Below, one piece after another: positions 11,801 to 23,730 of a stretch of 64,000 nucleotides of DNA. The stretch is from the NCBI GenBank assembly GCA_015680685.1, contig MNCI01025042.1, positions 1,529,883-1,593,882 of the forward strand, written 5' to 3'. The notes below the pieces were generated by a model, which searched no databases, was not told the DNA's origin, and worked only from the letters and a program-made list of their open reading frames with translations. How positions within the stretch are numbered: the first letter of the stretch is position 1; every line of letters begins with the position of its first letter. The position numbers were made by a program, and so were the translations under genes. This DNA comes from Gnetum montanum. Lineage: Eukaryota > Streptophyta > Gnetopsida > Gnetales > Gnetaceae.

Positions 11801-12468
11801 CAAGAGATCATTGAGCAGCAGCTATAGATGGATTTTCTTGCCTAGAAGAATTAGGACTAGAAGAACCTTAGTGCCAAGGTGTGCAAGTGGGGGCAGACTT
11901 AAAAGAACCATAAACACCACTATAAGTGCAAACAAGATGCATATCTTCAACAACTCAAGGAAGAGTCTGTTGAACACTATTGCCACAAGATGTTTCTTGA
12001 GGAAATTGGTAGAAGATGAGCCTTCAAGATATTTGCTTGCCATACAGTGATTAGTGGCTCTCTAGAGAGGCAAATTGTCATGCACTTAGGGGAAGCTTCA
12101 TCTACTACATTTTCCATGGAGCCACCTACACGAACCATCATAGACAAAGGCAAGACCCTTATAAGAGTTGTCTTTGGCCAAGAGGACTTCATGTGACTAT
12201 TTGAGGTCAAGATCCTCCAATGCTTGGAGGAGGGCCTTAATAGTCTACCTCTAGAGATGGTCAATGTGGGACCCTTTGAGGTTAGTTTTTTATGTTTCTT
12301 TTATGTTTTTCATGTTAGTTTGTATATTGTTCATTTGCTTATAGGTTTGGTGCTTTGTTGCATTGTTATTTGTAGACACTAGGTGATGCTGCAAGCCTCA
12401 ACAACGTAGCAAAGAAAGAAGGACCTCCATCCCAGCTAGTACCACTAGTTGAGCATATCCTAATGTAG
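8838..12468 (+). pseudogene. Antisense spliced gene, copy III
   Basis: Longest copy of the antisense gene, opposite to A2 gag-protease. Readable blocks are about 8838-9715 (FEWRKTYDWLDEEWASGD), 9850-10810 (VYHFITHICGVRVVLDLNKAF, RSHVHFVFFVGYL), 10917-11133, 11221-11366, 11457-12275 (IYEV, NKHLWK, EIDYAKYW, CHKMFLEEIGR) and a last exon 12376-12468 ending at TAG. GT-AG-like introns lie between them, with acceptors AAATTAG, GTCACAG, CTAATAG and TTTGTAG. Many stops are TAG where copy I has CAG, for example cctagaag here against cccagaag in copy I. No domain is recognised; the context makes it an antisense extra ORF of a Tat-like element. Confidence 0.55.
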
Positions 12469-12639
12469 CCCTTCTATTGGCCGTTTTTGCATTTTTGTGG
12501 TATTTCTGCCACATGGTGCAAATGTCCATGATATGTACTATTATTTCTATGAGATGTAATGGATATTTTTCTATATAGAATGTATGATGTGTAGACTTTT
12601 GCATTTATTTATTATGTGTTTGATGCTACTAATGTGATG

Positions 12640-12875
12640 AGTTTATGTGACTAGGCCATAGCGATTGCTAATTTCAAGTCATTTCGTGTTGCAAGATTGC
12701 TAGTTTTAGGTCATTTTGGACCATGCATTGAAAGGAAAAATGTTTCCAGTTTTAGGCCATGGTGGGCTGTGTGATGCTAGTTTAGGGCCATGGTAGGCCA
12801 TGCACTATTTAAAGGCTTGTTTGGGCCACACAATGCAAAGGAGATTGCCAATTTTATGCCATGCTAGGCCACATA
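12640..12875. repeat. About 29-bp degenerate tandem repeat (A2)
   Basis: Six or so degenerate units with core GTTTTAGGCCATGGTGGGCCATG, placed between the A2 protease end and the 3' end of antisense copy III. It is the counterpart of the arrays at 1828-1908 and 21073-21362. Confidence 0.6.
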
Positions 12876-13144
12876 TTTTTGGAATTTTTAAATTTTATGA
12901 TTTTTATGTATTTTAATGTTTTCTCATGCATAAGCTAATAACTGCTGAAAAGAAAATTTGATAAGTAAAAATGTAAACTAAGTGAAAATGCTCAAACAAA
13001 ATAAATAACTATGTAATAAAGTAAATAATGTAAAGTGCAAACATCCAACCTAAACATTAATGCATGAACAAAATGCAAGTAAACAACATATGCAAAAGTG
13101 AGGGGTAGGCAGGCACCTAGCGCATGTTGGACTAAGGGGACACA

Positions 13145-16100
13145 TTAGTCGCATAGTTGCTTCCTAACCTAATCTGGGTTAGGGGATGCATAAGGCCTAG
13201 ATGGCATGATGTCGTACTCACCTTGACCTTCATCAGTTATGTCGAAGGGTAATTCTACCCACAAAGCATCCTTCGAAAGGTCAGCAGCTCCCTTTGGTTC
13301 CTTAGGTTGGTTTGCCTCACATGTTTCACCGTCATCCTACATGGGAGGTGCATCATCAAAGAACTTCACCTCTAACCCTATTTTGTGTCAATGTTGCTAA
13401 TGTCAAAGGGGCTACATTGTCATCATAGATGATAACATCACCACCTTCATATGAAAGGTAGATTTCTTGGTAGATTGGGGAGGAGATGACCTGCAGCTAG
13501 GCTAGCCAAGGCCTATCCAAGATTAGGTTGAATCTAGACATCTCCTTGATTACGATGAATTCTGCAATGGTGGGGAATTACTTCCCTACCACAAAGGCTA
13601 TTGTGATAGTTCCCCTTATGACAACACATGACCCATTGAAATATTTCTGGCACATTGTCTTTATGGATTTGATTTGGTTGGCAAGACCCACCTTGTCAAT
13701 GATGGTATATGGAAGGACATTAGTTGCTATCCCATCATCAACATGCACCATGTTGATTCTGCATTGCCCCATGCAAATTGTGATAAAAATTGGTGCAGTA
13801 ATGACCTAACCCTTCTTAAGGTCAACCGTGATCATCTCATCATGGAATGCCATGGGCACTAAGCATAACTTTTGCAATGTAGGAGGCAACAACATAGCAT
13901 GGATGGATTGTTCAGCTACTGGGATGTCCTCTGTAATAGGGATGGAGGTCAACATGCAAACCAATGCTTTTTGGTGGGCATAGGAGGTCATGATCAAGTA
14001 ATATAGGCTTAGTGTTGTATTTTTTCTATTTTAAAGCCTACTTGACCTAGGCCAATGTGTCAAGAAAGTCCTTGCCATTGTCTGCTACCCTGTTGTTGGC
14101 CTTCATCTCCTCCATGCAGCCTAAGAGATGAATCTCTCATAGAGGAGATTTGGGCTTTACTTGACTTGCTTTTTTTGGAGCCTCAGTGCTCTATTGATGG
14201 TTGCTTTTGATGGCCTTCTTGGTTTATTGGCCATGAGGATAGAGGCCAAGGGGATGGGCTTTGGTGGGCCTAATACCCTTTTCTCTTGGTGCTTCCTAAT
14301 CATTTTATCAGTGTAGTGCCTATTAGGCCTTTTGGGTTGTCACCTTGATTGCCTATTGGTATTGCTTATAGGATGGAACCCTGGGCGAGTAAGGATTGAT
14401 GTGTTTTCCACCACTAAACTCCTGGCAGGTGGGGAGTCTACATGTTGTGCCATCCTTATGACAAAGGGTGACTATGTTGTTGTTGCTACAACATCCTATG
14501 GGACCCTAACCACAAAGGGTGTTATGGGTGCTCGAGGTGGTACTCTAATAATGAAAGGGATTCTCAAACTAGTTAATGTCGAGGGGGCCCCAACATTGCC
14601 AAAGGGCACACGAACCATGAATGGCTTCTATGCTAGCTTTGAGTTGTCATCAACATTAATAGCATTGATGGTGTACCCTACACTACTTGCATTGAGAGGG
14701 TCTTTGTAAACTCTCATTCATTAATTTTGGGGGTAAACTAGATTGGTTGCATCAAGGACCAGCTTTCCTAGGTTAATCATGCATTATACATCATCTTACA
14801 AAGCCATGCAAAAGTTTGTATCATGACTAGGCAATTGGTGATAATGGCAAAACTGGTCTAGCCTAATATTCATAGGAATTAGAGGCTCATTTGGTAGTGT
14901 GGCTAAGGAACTCTTGAAGAGCTCATAATATTTCTCATGATGTTTACGAGCACCCTTGGACATATACTTATTTGATGCATCTAGCATGAAGTAGTTGATC
15001 CAAGAGCTCCGATAGCTTAATGGACAATGATGTGTACTCTAAGTGATCTTTGCAGTTAAATTTTGGCCTTGGGTAGTTGGTGATGTTTCCATTGATGATG
15101 CAGGCTAGTTGTTTGTCACAATGCTAGAGCTAGAAGCCCTGTTGTTGGCTAGGGCCTTTGGTGGCTTGGCTGTTGATTTGGCATTGGCTAGCTTAGCCTC
15201 ATTGGCCATCGTTGCTATAGTTCTGGTTACTTATTTGCCCTTGTTCTTGTCTTTCTTTGTATGCAAGTTTTGATAGGCCACATAGGCCAAGTCCTTACTA
15301 GCCTTTGCCACATTCTGAATGCTCTTTGTTTGAGCAAATACTTGGCTTAAGGACTGTTAGGCAACATAATATAGCTTTGACTTAATGAAGTCATTCATTG
15401 CACCTTTCCATGATAGGCTCATAGATTTTATTAAGCAATGTGATCCATCATTGAATGAGTTTTTGTACATCCTCTAAGTGTCCTTACTTAACCTGCATCA
15501 ACTCGTCAAGAGCTGCATCTAGCTTCAAGTTATACTTGAAGTGTGTAACAAATTACTTGAGTAGGTCCTCCAAAGAGGAGATTAATGTCTTAGGGAGCAC
15601 ATGGTACCAATCTAGCACCTTGCTAGTCAAGGACATGGCAAACACATGAATGATTGTGTGTGTCCATGCTTGCAATAGGAGGCATTCAGACTAGAAAGTC
15701 ACCAGATAAGCATTGGGATCGCCTTCACCATTGTATTTGGTGAACTGGGGTAGTGGGACCCCAGTAGGAAATTTTAATGGTGGAACCACAAAACTAATTG
15801 GATCATCTTAATAGAATTCCATCCCATGGATGGTTTTAGAGGAGGTGGCCTTGAGCTACTTAACCTCTTCAATTAGAGTCTAAATGAGCTAAAAGGCTTG
15901 ATCGAGACTTAGGGAGGTTACAGCGGGCTGCATCGATTGTGCTGCCCACTATGCCATTTGGGTGGCCCATGACCTAGCTATAGGTTGTGTGATCATGTGT
16001 GATGCTTGTTACATGGGTTGTTTCATGGGCATAGTAGCTAGACCCCACCACATGTTTGTGGGTTGGGTCATTATGAAGGGTGCCAACATGATAGGCAAGA

Positions 16101-16720
16101 CATATGACACCTGAGTTATGTGTGGTAGAGGAATGTGCATGATGTGCATGTAAGGTTACATAGGTGCAATAGTTGCTAGCATAGATGACAAGACAGGTTG
16201 TGGTTGTATGATAAAGGATAGGCTAAAAGGATGGAACACATCCTGGTGCGTATGTTATGTTTAGTGAGTCACCACCAAAGGCATGGACTTGGGAGGTAAC
16301 ACCGGGCTTATGACTATCTTCAAAAAGATAAATGGATGGGACTATGGAGGAAAGGAAGTGAGGTCGTCCACTAGAATGAGGTGTGGAAAGAGACTTCATG
16401 CTTGGATCGAGCTTCAAACTCACCCTACTCCTCCTGTAGGGGCTCAACATAGTCCATCCCTACCTTACGACTAATGTTTCAAATGAGGTTATCAAGCATC
16501 CACTAGTAGGGCTCTATGAGTGGAATGAAGTCCACAACAGAGGGGAAATATTCCTTCCCATTTCCATGTATGATCTCAGAACTACGTTTGGCCTTCATTT
16601 CTTAGTGATCTACATATAGAGCTACCTAGAGCTTCACACAAATGAAACTATACCGCTCATCATTAAGCACCATGTACTCAGGGGTTGGTTGCACAACCTA
16701 AAGGATTACCTCTATTTTGC
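13145..16720 (-). pseudogene. gag-protease remnant of Tat-like element A2
   Basis: Minus-strand polyprotein with many stops. Order: N-terminal part with NGKEYFPSVVDFIPL (about 16500-16560); Pro/Cys-rich linker; FY-DDPISFVVP (about 15800); the Retrotrans_gag core with LPQFTKYNGEGDPNAYL and the DWYHVLP box (about 15590-15780); a zinc-binding-like CHYHQ...HDTNFC segment near 14810-14870; a basic linker; and an aspartic protease with VHVDDGIATNVLPY (about 13700-13760). The C-terminus RPYASPN then RKQLCD and a stop at 13145 is the same as in A1, and no reverse transcriptase or integrase follows. Both copies therefore share one derived gag-protease-only structure. Confidence 0.75.
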
Positions 16721-17301
16721 CATGATAGGAATAATAGGATGATCAATCTAGATTTCTTGTTAAACAAGGCAAATAACAACCATGCTTGAAGCAAAGTTTG
16801 AAGGCAACTTAGTGTTCATACTGCACAAGAATGTGAAAGTTGTTATTTGCGAAAGGTAGGAAAAAGACAAACTTTGCTAACTAGAAAAATGACTAAGTAC
16901 AAAAATGCAAAAAAAAATGACTAAGTATAAAACTATTGAAAAAATGACTAAGTATAAAAAAACATAGAAAAAATGACTAACTATAAACTACTGACGAAAT
17001 GGTTAACTCTAGGACTATGCTCACTACGTTAGAGCCAACTATGCTCTACTGAGTGTCCAAAATTTTGCTAAGTATGAGGTATACGCTCTAGTATTATCAA
17101 GCAGGGTTCTAGGGAAACTGACGATGGGCTTCAATCTACACCAATGGTTTGGAGACAACTCTTGCACTGGCCTAAGATCTAGCTACTATTGTGGTAGGTC
17201 CACAGGCGTGTAAGGTCCACACTAGCCTAGGGCTAGCAATGGTGGTGGAGAGAGCATGCAAGGAAACAACTAAGGGAGACTATAGAAGGAAATGGCATTG
17301 C

Positions 17302-17318
17302 CCCTCCTTCTAGTGCCA
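17302..17318 (-). other. Primer-binding-like site of A2
   Basis: Minus strand TGGCACTAGAAGGAGGG, 6 nt from the LTR end at 17325. It is the counterpart of the A1 site at 4658-4674. Confidence 0.5.
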
Positions 17319-18000
17319 AAAAACTATAGCAACCGAAAATGTTATAGGCTAGAACAATACACCAAGATGTTCACAGTGCACATAGTTTTGATGTCGCATC
17401 AATGTAAGGGCCTAATAAAAATAGATACGGGGTGCCCAGAATGATCTTGTTGATCAAACTAGGACTTATGAGGTGTTACATCAAAATGAATGCTAAGGGT
17501 TTACATGGTGCTTGCAGTGTCCACGATGTCAACTCGGGTGAGCATAGTCAAAGCTTCTAGTGCAAATGCACGAGTATGTGCAAAAAATAGCAAAAATGCA
17601 AGTAAAATGTTGAAATGTAAGAGAATATGCTAAAAATGCATGGAAAATGAGTGAGAGAGAAATGACACCACCCCAAATGGGGGGAGCATAGTTAACTACA
17701 AGAAAGGTGAGGAGTTATGTGATGTACAAATAGGCACAATAAGTAATGTAGTCATCATCTCAAGGTGTCTGGGCTATGAAGGCTAGCATCTATCATGAAG
17801 TTTGTGCCTACTAGGTTGGCTGCCATAGTGTCCTGTGGGCTATAGTGGTCTATGGTGTCCCTGGTGGTGTGTAATGGTGCCAAGTGCTAGCTTAGAGCTT
17901 GCCAAAATGTTAACTGCACTCAAATGCCAAAATGATGGAAAAAGCTAATTTGCCACTTGAATGCTTCAAATGCCAACCCCTAGAATGTAGAGCACTAGGG

Positions 18001-18010
18001 TATTTATAAG
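18001..18010 (-). promoter_or_regulatory. TATA box of LTR A2
   Basis: CCTTATAAATACCC on the minus strand, followed in that direction by a short conserved stretch also seen next to the A1 TATA (plus-strand TGCCAACCC...GAGCA...AGGG). Confidence 0.55.
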
Positions 18011-18408
18011 GTTAGGATTTCCATAAATTGTGGATCAAATGCCACATGGCAAAGGGATAGTTGGGACTATGCTACACCCAACTACGCTTCCAGTGAAAAT
18101 GGTGTTCTGCTAGTGTGCTCCAATGGACCTTGTGAGACTGCTAAACTATAACCACACTACCAAACTACTTGTGCAAGTGTCAAAATGATCACCATGTACC
18201 TAAAAGTAATGCAAAATAGTGCAGTTTTGGAGACTACATTGTCCACTCTCTTGAGTGGTATCAAGTGTAGGTACAATTTCAGGACAAATGGGAGCTGCTA
18301 AACAAATGCAAATTGTTGGTCTTGCTTGCTAAAGGTGTGTTGGAGCCAAGATAAATGCCAGTGCTGCATTCTAGAGGCTTTTGGAGGCAATCCTAGTGGA
18401 CTATGCTA

Positions 18409-18908
18409 ACTACAGTCTAGAGCATAGTCTCAATAGTTAAACAAATTTTGCAAAATTGAGGTTCAATGCTAACTATGCTCTAGAGCATAGTCCCAACAAT
18501 GAGAGTGTAGTTCAAGTAGTTAGAAAAAAGTTTGCAAAACTAGTGTCTCTATGCAGACTATGTTGACTATAGTCTAGAACATAGTAGAGAGTGTAGTCCA
18601 ATAATTAGAAATTTTTCCAAATTATTTCTTCCATGCTAAGCATTCTTGATAGCTTCTAATAGAAATTTTTCCAAACTAGTTTTTCCATGCCAAGCAACCT
18701 TGATAGCTCTTGGCTTGAAACTTAGGAAAATTTGCAAAACTAGCTATTATTGTGTTAACTATGCTAACTACACTCTAGAGCGTAGTCACAATAGTGAGGG
18801 CATAGTCCCCACACTTAGAAAAATTTGCAATTGTTTTCTACACTTAGAAATATCTTGCAAATCTAAACTGTTTATGCCAACTACATTGACTATGGTCTGG
18901 AGCATAGT
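18409..18908. repeat. Palindromic repeat array in U3 of A2
   Basis: Five copies of a 20-bp near-palindrome start at 18409, 18472, 18566, 18767 and 18889. The copy at 18472-18491, ACTATGCTCTAGAGCATAGT, is a perfect palindrome. Each is followed by a TTAGAAAAATTTGCAAAACTAG-like spacer. The position upstream of the TATA box suggests dyad binding sites in an LTR enhancer, which is inference. Confidence 0.65.
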
Positions 18909-19003
18909 CCTAGTAGTGGGAATTGTAATCTCAACACTTCGAAAAAATTTTCCTTGAGTTGACACTTAGACAAATTTGTGGTTAAGATGCAACAACCCAA
19001 ATT

Positions 19004-21003
19004 TTGTGGTGTTTCAAAGTCAATGTCATTTGCAAAGATAACATACTTAGAGTCATAATGATTAATATCTATGAGAGTAGCTATATAGCTCAATGGAAAA
19101 CCATAATAGCAAACTTTGACCTTCATTATTTCTCTCAATCCTTCACAAAAGATCAAGTTGTAGTTGCAAAACTTACTATTTTACCTATTAATGACCAAGC
19201 AACCATAGATCCTAAGTTTCCCGATGAACATATCAACACTAGTAGCTAAGTGCCCGATGGCTATGAAGCCGTCATGCACTTTGACGGAGCTTCAACTTCC
19301 CATGGGGCTAGTGTCGCTACTATCATAACATTTCCATATAGTGAAATTTGAACCTTCACCTATCATTTTGAGTTTCCATGTACCAACAACTTAGCAAAGT
19401 ATGAGGGTTTCATTAGAGAGATCATGGTAGATCGTAACCTAGGAATCAAGGGATTAATGATCAAAGGCTACTCACAACTTATGGTTAACCAAGTAACTGA
19501 GGTTTATGCATGTAAAGACAAACACTTACAATCTTATTATGACCTAGGAAAGTAATTCTTATAGCAATTTATAGCGGTTGATATTTGACACATACCTTGA
19601 AATGAGAACACCATAGTTGATGTAACTGCAACGTTAGCCCTTAATGTAACGCTAGATGTGTTTAGTAAGTTGTCCATCTTAACTATTGACTATGTTATTC
19701 CCATCATGTAGAGTGCTAAGGATATCTTTGTGTCCATAGTTCATACTACTCCTACCAACAAGTGGTATGAAAATATCAAATTTTATCTTATGCATGGTGA
19801 ATCCTCACAAGGCTTGACTATTGCTCAAAAGGACGTTGTCCACAAATGATCAAAGCATTATGTCATCATACATTATAACACATTATGTTAATGATCCTAT
19901 GATGGTTTATTATTAAAGTGCTTGCATAAAATCGAAGTTAGAATAGTCCTAGAGGAGATTCATGAAGGTGTTTGTGGGGAACATATAGGACTTAGAGCTA
20001 TGACCACTAAGATTACATAGTTGGGTTATTACTGGCCTCATATAGAAAGCCACTACCTACAGAAGGTTAAGCATTGTGACATGTGCCAATGGCATAGTAA
20101 CCTAATATATGTACCATCAACTAAGTTTCATACCACTCAAATAACATCGTTGTTTTAATGATGGGGGTTGGATATCATTAGACATATAACACCTAAGTTT
20201 TCTATGAGTCGTAACTTCATCATCACCACAACTAAATCCTTTACTAAGTGAGTTGAAGCTATTCCCCTAAGAAATATGACATTTGAACAAGTTTATAAGT
20301 TCATCTTGGATAACCTTGTAGTACATTTTTGCATGCCCATAACCATAGTTACACATAGTGGACCACAATTTAGTAGCCAAGAAACAAAGGATTTCTATCA
20401 TGACCTAGGCATTAAGAATTCTTTCTCATCATCTTATTACCATAAAGCCAACAGACAAGTAGAAGCAAGTAATAAGGCCACCATCAACTTGCTCAATAAG
20501 ATGCTCAATAACAACAAGCACAAATGGCATGAGTGGCTTGTTTGTGCACTTTGGACCTATCATACAACCTACCATATAGTAACTAGTGTAACACCTTATA
20601 GCCTAGTTTATGGTTGTAAATTTATTTTACCCCTTGAATTACATGTATCGTTGCTTCGAGTAGCTCTAACCAACTTCATCAATGATGAACAAAGTAAGAA
20701 GATGTGGATAGTGTACCTAGAATTGGTGGAGGAGCAATATGTGCAAGCACTTAGTCATGTTAAGTAGTATCAAGAGAGGTAGAAATGGTAGCACTACCAT
20801 AACTTAACCAAACATAAGATCAAGGAAGGTAACATGGTCCTCAAATCCATCTATGAACATGGGGACAAATTCTCAGCCAACTAGAAAGGGCCCTTCTTAT
20901 CACCAGAGCCTACAATAATGGAGCATTCAAAATAATTGACATGGATGGAAATGAGTTGGCCAATTTGATCAACCATTTCTATCTAAATTCATATTACATG
21001 TAA
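19004..21003 (+). pseudogene. RNase H, second (archaeal-type) RNase H and integrase of Tat-like element A4
   Basis: Plus-strand pol remnant, cut at its 5' side by LTR A2, so reverse transcriptase is missing. The order is: tail of the first RNase H (AQWKTIIANFDLHYF, then KFPDEH); a second RNase H with HFDGASTSHGAS, CTNNLAKYEGFI and GYSQLMVNQ (about 19275-19515); the integrase HHCC finger (HEGVCGEHIGL, CDMCQWH; about 19960-20100); and the integrase core (20276-20767) with THSGPQFSS and NRQVEASNKAT. Dual RNase H is a known mark of the Tat lineage. The first two catalytic Asp positions of integrase read Lys/Ser-like and His, the Glu is kept, and the second RNase H has Tyr for the Asp of GDSQ. It is inactive. 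Confidence 0.8.
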
Positions 21004-21072
21004 CCTAAGGGTAGGCTACAATAGCCATGAAATCAATGATCATCACCAAGTGAGCATGCTTTAATATAGTTC

Positions 21073-21362
21073 GCTACAACCTTAAACTAACAATACAATC
21101 TGCCACAACCTTTAACTTCCACCATGGTTTGCTACAACCTTAAATTGGCAATATGGTCTGCTATGATCTTAAACTGGTAATACAATCTGCTATGACTTGA
21201 AACTAACACCACGATCTACTATGACCTTAAACTGGCAATATGGCCTACCAAGGTCTTAAACCAGCACCATGATCTACTATGATATGAAACTAGCACCATG
21301 GCTTGCCAAGGCCTTAAACTAGTACCATGGCCCATCATGGCCTTAAACTAGCAACATTGGTG
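21073..21362. repeat. 29-bp tandem repeat, ten units (A4)
   Basis: Ten head-to-tail units of exactly 29 bp, of the form GCTATGACCTTAAACTGGCA then ATATGGTCT, with substitutions between units. It begins about 70 bp after integrase. Tandem repeats in the region between pol and 3' LTR are documented for Tat elements and can seed satellites. Confidence 0.85.
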
Positions 21363-22591
21363 ACCTACGGAGCTTGGTTTTGTCATTCTATGTGACTTGT
21401 ATGCATTATAGTATTATAACATGTTCTATTTACTTAGCTTTCTTATCCTTTTAGAGCTATGTTTGCAAGATGAAGAGTAGAGCCATCGTAATGGTGCAAT
21501 TCATTATGGTCGCAAACCATCATGTGACCTTAATGCATAAGATTTGGTGAGCTTGTCCTATTTTTCAAAGGTTCTTATACCATTTCTCTCCATCTAGCAC
21601 CACTTCTCGATCCTAACCCCATAGCCTAATTATGACCTTTCATACCTTTTAAAACAATGTTGACCTATGTTTTTCACTGATGCACTATATCCATATGATA
21701 TCTTTGCATCATGCTCCATCCTCAAGTCCACTTGAATGTAACACAACTCATTCAGTGGAAAAATAATTAAGTCCATCGAGCATAACAAATCTCATTCAAT
21801 GGGATAACCCTCCAAGTTTGATGAGTGTAACATAACTAATTCAACAGGAAAACTATATCAAACCTACCCTAGCAATGAAACCCAATGAAGATTTCACCCC
21901 ACAAAAAAGGAAAAAGAAAATTTCCAAGAAGCTAAATGACCAATGACGCTTCAAAGCCCAATGGCCAAACTAACCTTAGAGCAAAGTGATTGGATACTTA
22001 AACACATTTTTTGAGCCATCAACACTTCAAAACATTACCACTGTTACACTATAGCCATGATGACAATACTCAAAATGCATTATTAACCTCCATGACCATC
22101 TCCCTAATGACCTCACTACCATCATCCCATCATAGCCCTATCTCATCATCACAAGCACTCTTTGGCATGGTTTAACACAAATGGATAAAGTGCAAAGAGG
22201 GAACTTTGATCATGGACCTATAGTGGTGTTTTGTATTATTTTTCAATGCCTCTCAGGTCAATCATATAAACAAAAATAAAAAGGAACCAATGAAACACCA
22301 CCAAATTTGCATGTTGTAATCTTTTTAAGCCCATCCCATGAAACTCGAGGCTAAACTTCATTGTAAATGTGAATATTGTAATCCATGAAGGATAATCTCA
22401 CATATTTCAAATATTTGAAACTGAAAAATGCCTCATAAGTGGCCAAAGCCTTATTCCCCAAATGAAAAGAGTCATCTAGTATCTATATTTGAGCTTGGGG
22501 GGTCAAAAATGTCTTTTGGAATGCTAAAAATGGCAATTTGATGGGTTTTATGAGGGTTATGCACTTTTCAAAATTGGAAACACCTACAAGA
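21363..22591. other. 3' region of A4, no gene recognised
   Basis: AT-rich sequence between the tandem repeat and the first LTR. It holds two copies of a CATTCAATGGGA/CATTCAGTGGAA-like word around 21770-21850. In the sister elements this place is taken by the antisense gene, but I cannot detect a copy of it here. Confidence 0.4.
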
Positions 22592-23730
22592 GGTTGAATC
22601 TCACCTACCCCCATTGTGGAGGGGAAGATCTTCACATGGAAGGGTGAGCAATTCACAATGCCCAACATGAAGGGAGGATTAACCTTCTTCCCCAGCATTA
22701 AAATTCCATCTTCCTAGCATTGATGCATCCTCCCCCCAGTTTAAAAGTCACAAAGACTAGATTCCAATACTCCATGTACTTCAACATTGCCCATGCATTC
22801 CAATAAGGAAAGTTGAAATCCCAACATAGAGGATCTACCTCAAGTTTAGATGGTGTGCCCTTGTTACTATTTATAGTAAATGGAATGGCCATGGGGGTTT
22901 AGCACTTACTATATATGGTAACCTCTAAATTTGAACACCCATCTTACTTGTACATGGCAAACATTTGTAGTAAAATTATAGCCAATTTGCAACCACATTA
23001 CAGAAAAATTGTAGCCAATTCACAACCCATTTCATAGCTAGAAACCTATAAATCTAAAACTACAACACCATTTTCAAGTTCCACACTTTGGTATTTTTAG
23101 CAACATAGAATTTTTAGCTTCCAAGAGCTCTTGTAATCTTTTAGAAACATAGCTTCTTAGAGCCTCCTAGCATGAAACCCCTATAGCGTTATTACCCCCT
23201 TGAGATTTGTGGGTTTTTTGGTTTCTACACTGCACTCCTAAGAACCCCAACTCCCAATGTGGAGCATTTTGATAGCCAAATTTTCCAAATTTTTTAACTC
23301 ACCAATAGTGACTAATGCTGCATATTTGGAGTAGTAGCAAAAGAGGTTTGATAGCATCGAGAGTGGCAAGACACCTGGATCATCGAGGTGATTGCATCAA
23401 CTCCAATGTATCTTGAACTCTCGTCAAAGTGAATCCCCTTTACTCTTCCATGGGCAACATTTGTACATAATCTCTAAACTCATTATTTATTTATTTTAAT
23501 AAATTTTTAAATTTTTAGTTTATGTGCAATTTATATTTGCTTCTTGGTCTCTAGATCTGCATTTTTTCTTTACATTATTCACTTTACATTTCATAAGTCC
23601 CTAGGTGATCTACCAGATTATCTAGGGAATCCTAAATCTCATTTTTTTAGAGGCCTTGGGAATTCTAGGTTGAGGCTATTATGTAGATACTTTTGATTTT
23701 TCAATGATCAAATTTTTTGGTTGCAACACA
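22592..23730 (+). mobile_element. LTR of A4, first of a tandem pair
   Basis: Plus-oriented family A LTR. It has TATAAAT at 23047-23053, a poly(A)-like AATAAA near 23497, a U5 with AAGTCCCTAGGTGATCTACC, and an end GGTTGCAACACA at 23730. It matches the following LTR nearly throughout but holds about 300 extra bp near its start (about 22625-22900). The left boundary is approximate and rests on the shared CACCTACCCCCA word. Confidence 0.6.

Larger units (their letters stand above)
17325..18994 (-). mobile_element. 5' LTR of element A2
   Basis: Minus-oriented LTR of about 1.67 kb, from TATAGCAACCG (17325, U5 end) to AAGATGCAACA (18994, U3 end). U5 shares the GGGTGCCC...GATCTTGTTGATCAAACTAGGACTTA block with A1. 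It is longer than A1 mainly because U3 carries an array of palindromic repeats. Its outer end abuts the truncated plus-strand element A4. Confidence 0.65.

Noticed and set aside
13674-14709. Plus-strand frames opposite A2 gag-protease as genes
   Set aside because: They mirror the minus-strand coding pattern and show no domain. The minus strand carries the protease and gag motifs.
21073-21362. CRISPR array of 29-bp units
   Set aside because: Units are directly adjacent with no spacers, and they follow a retrotransposon integrase.
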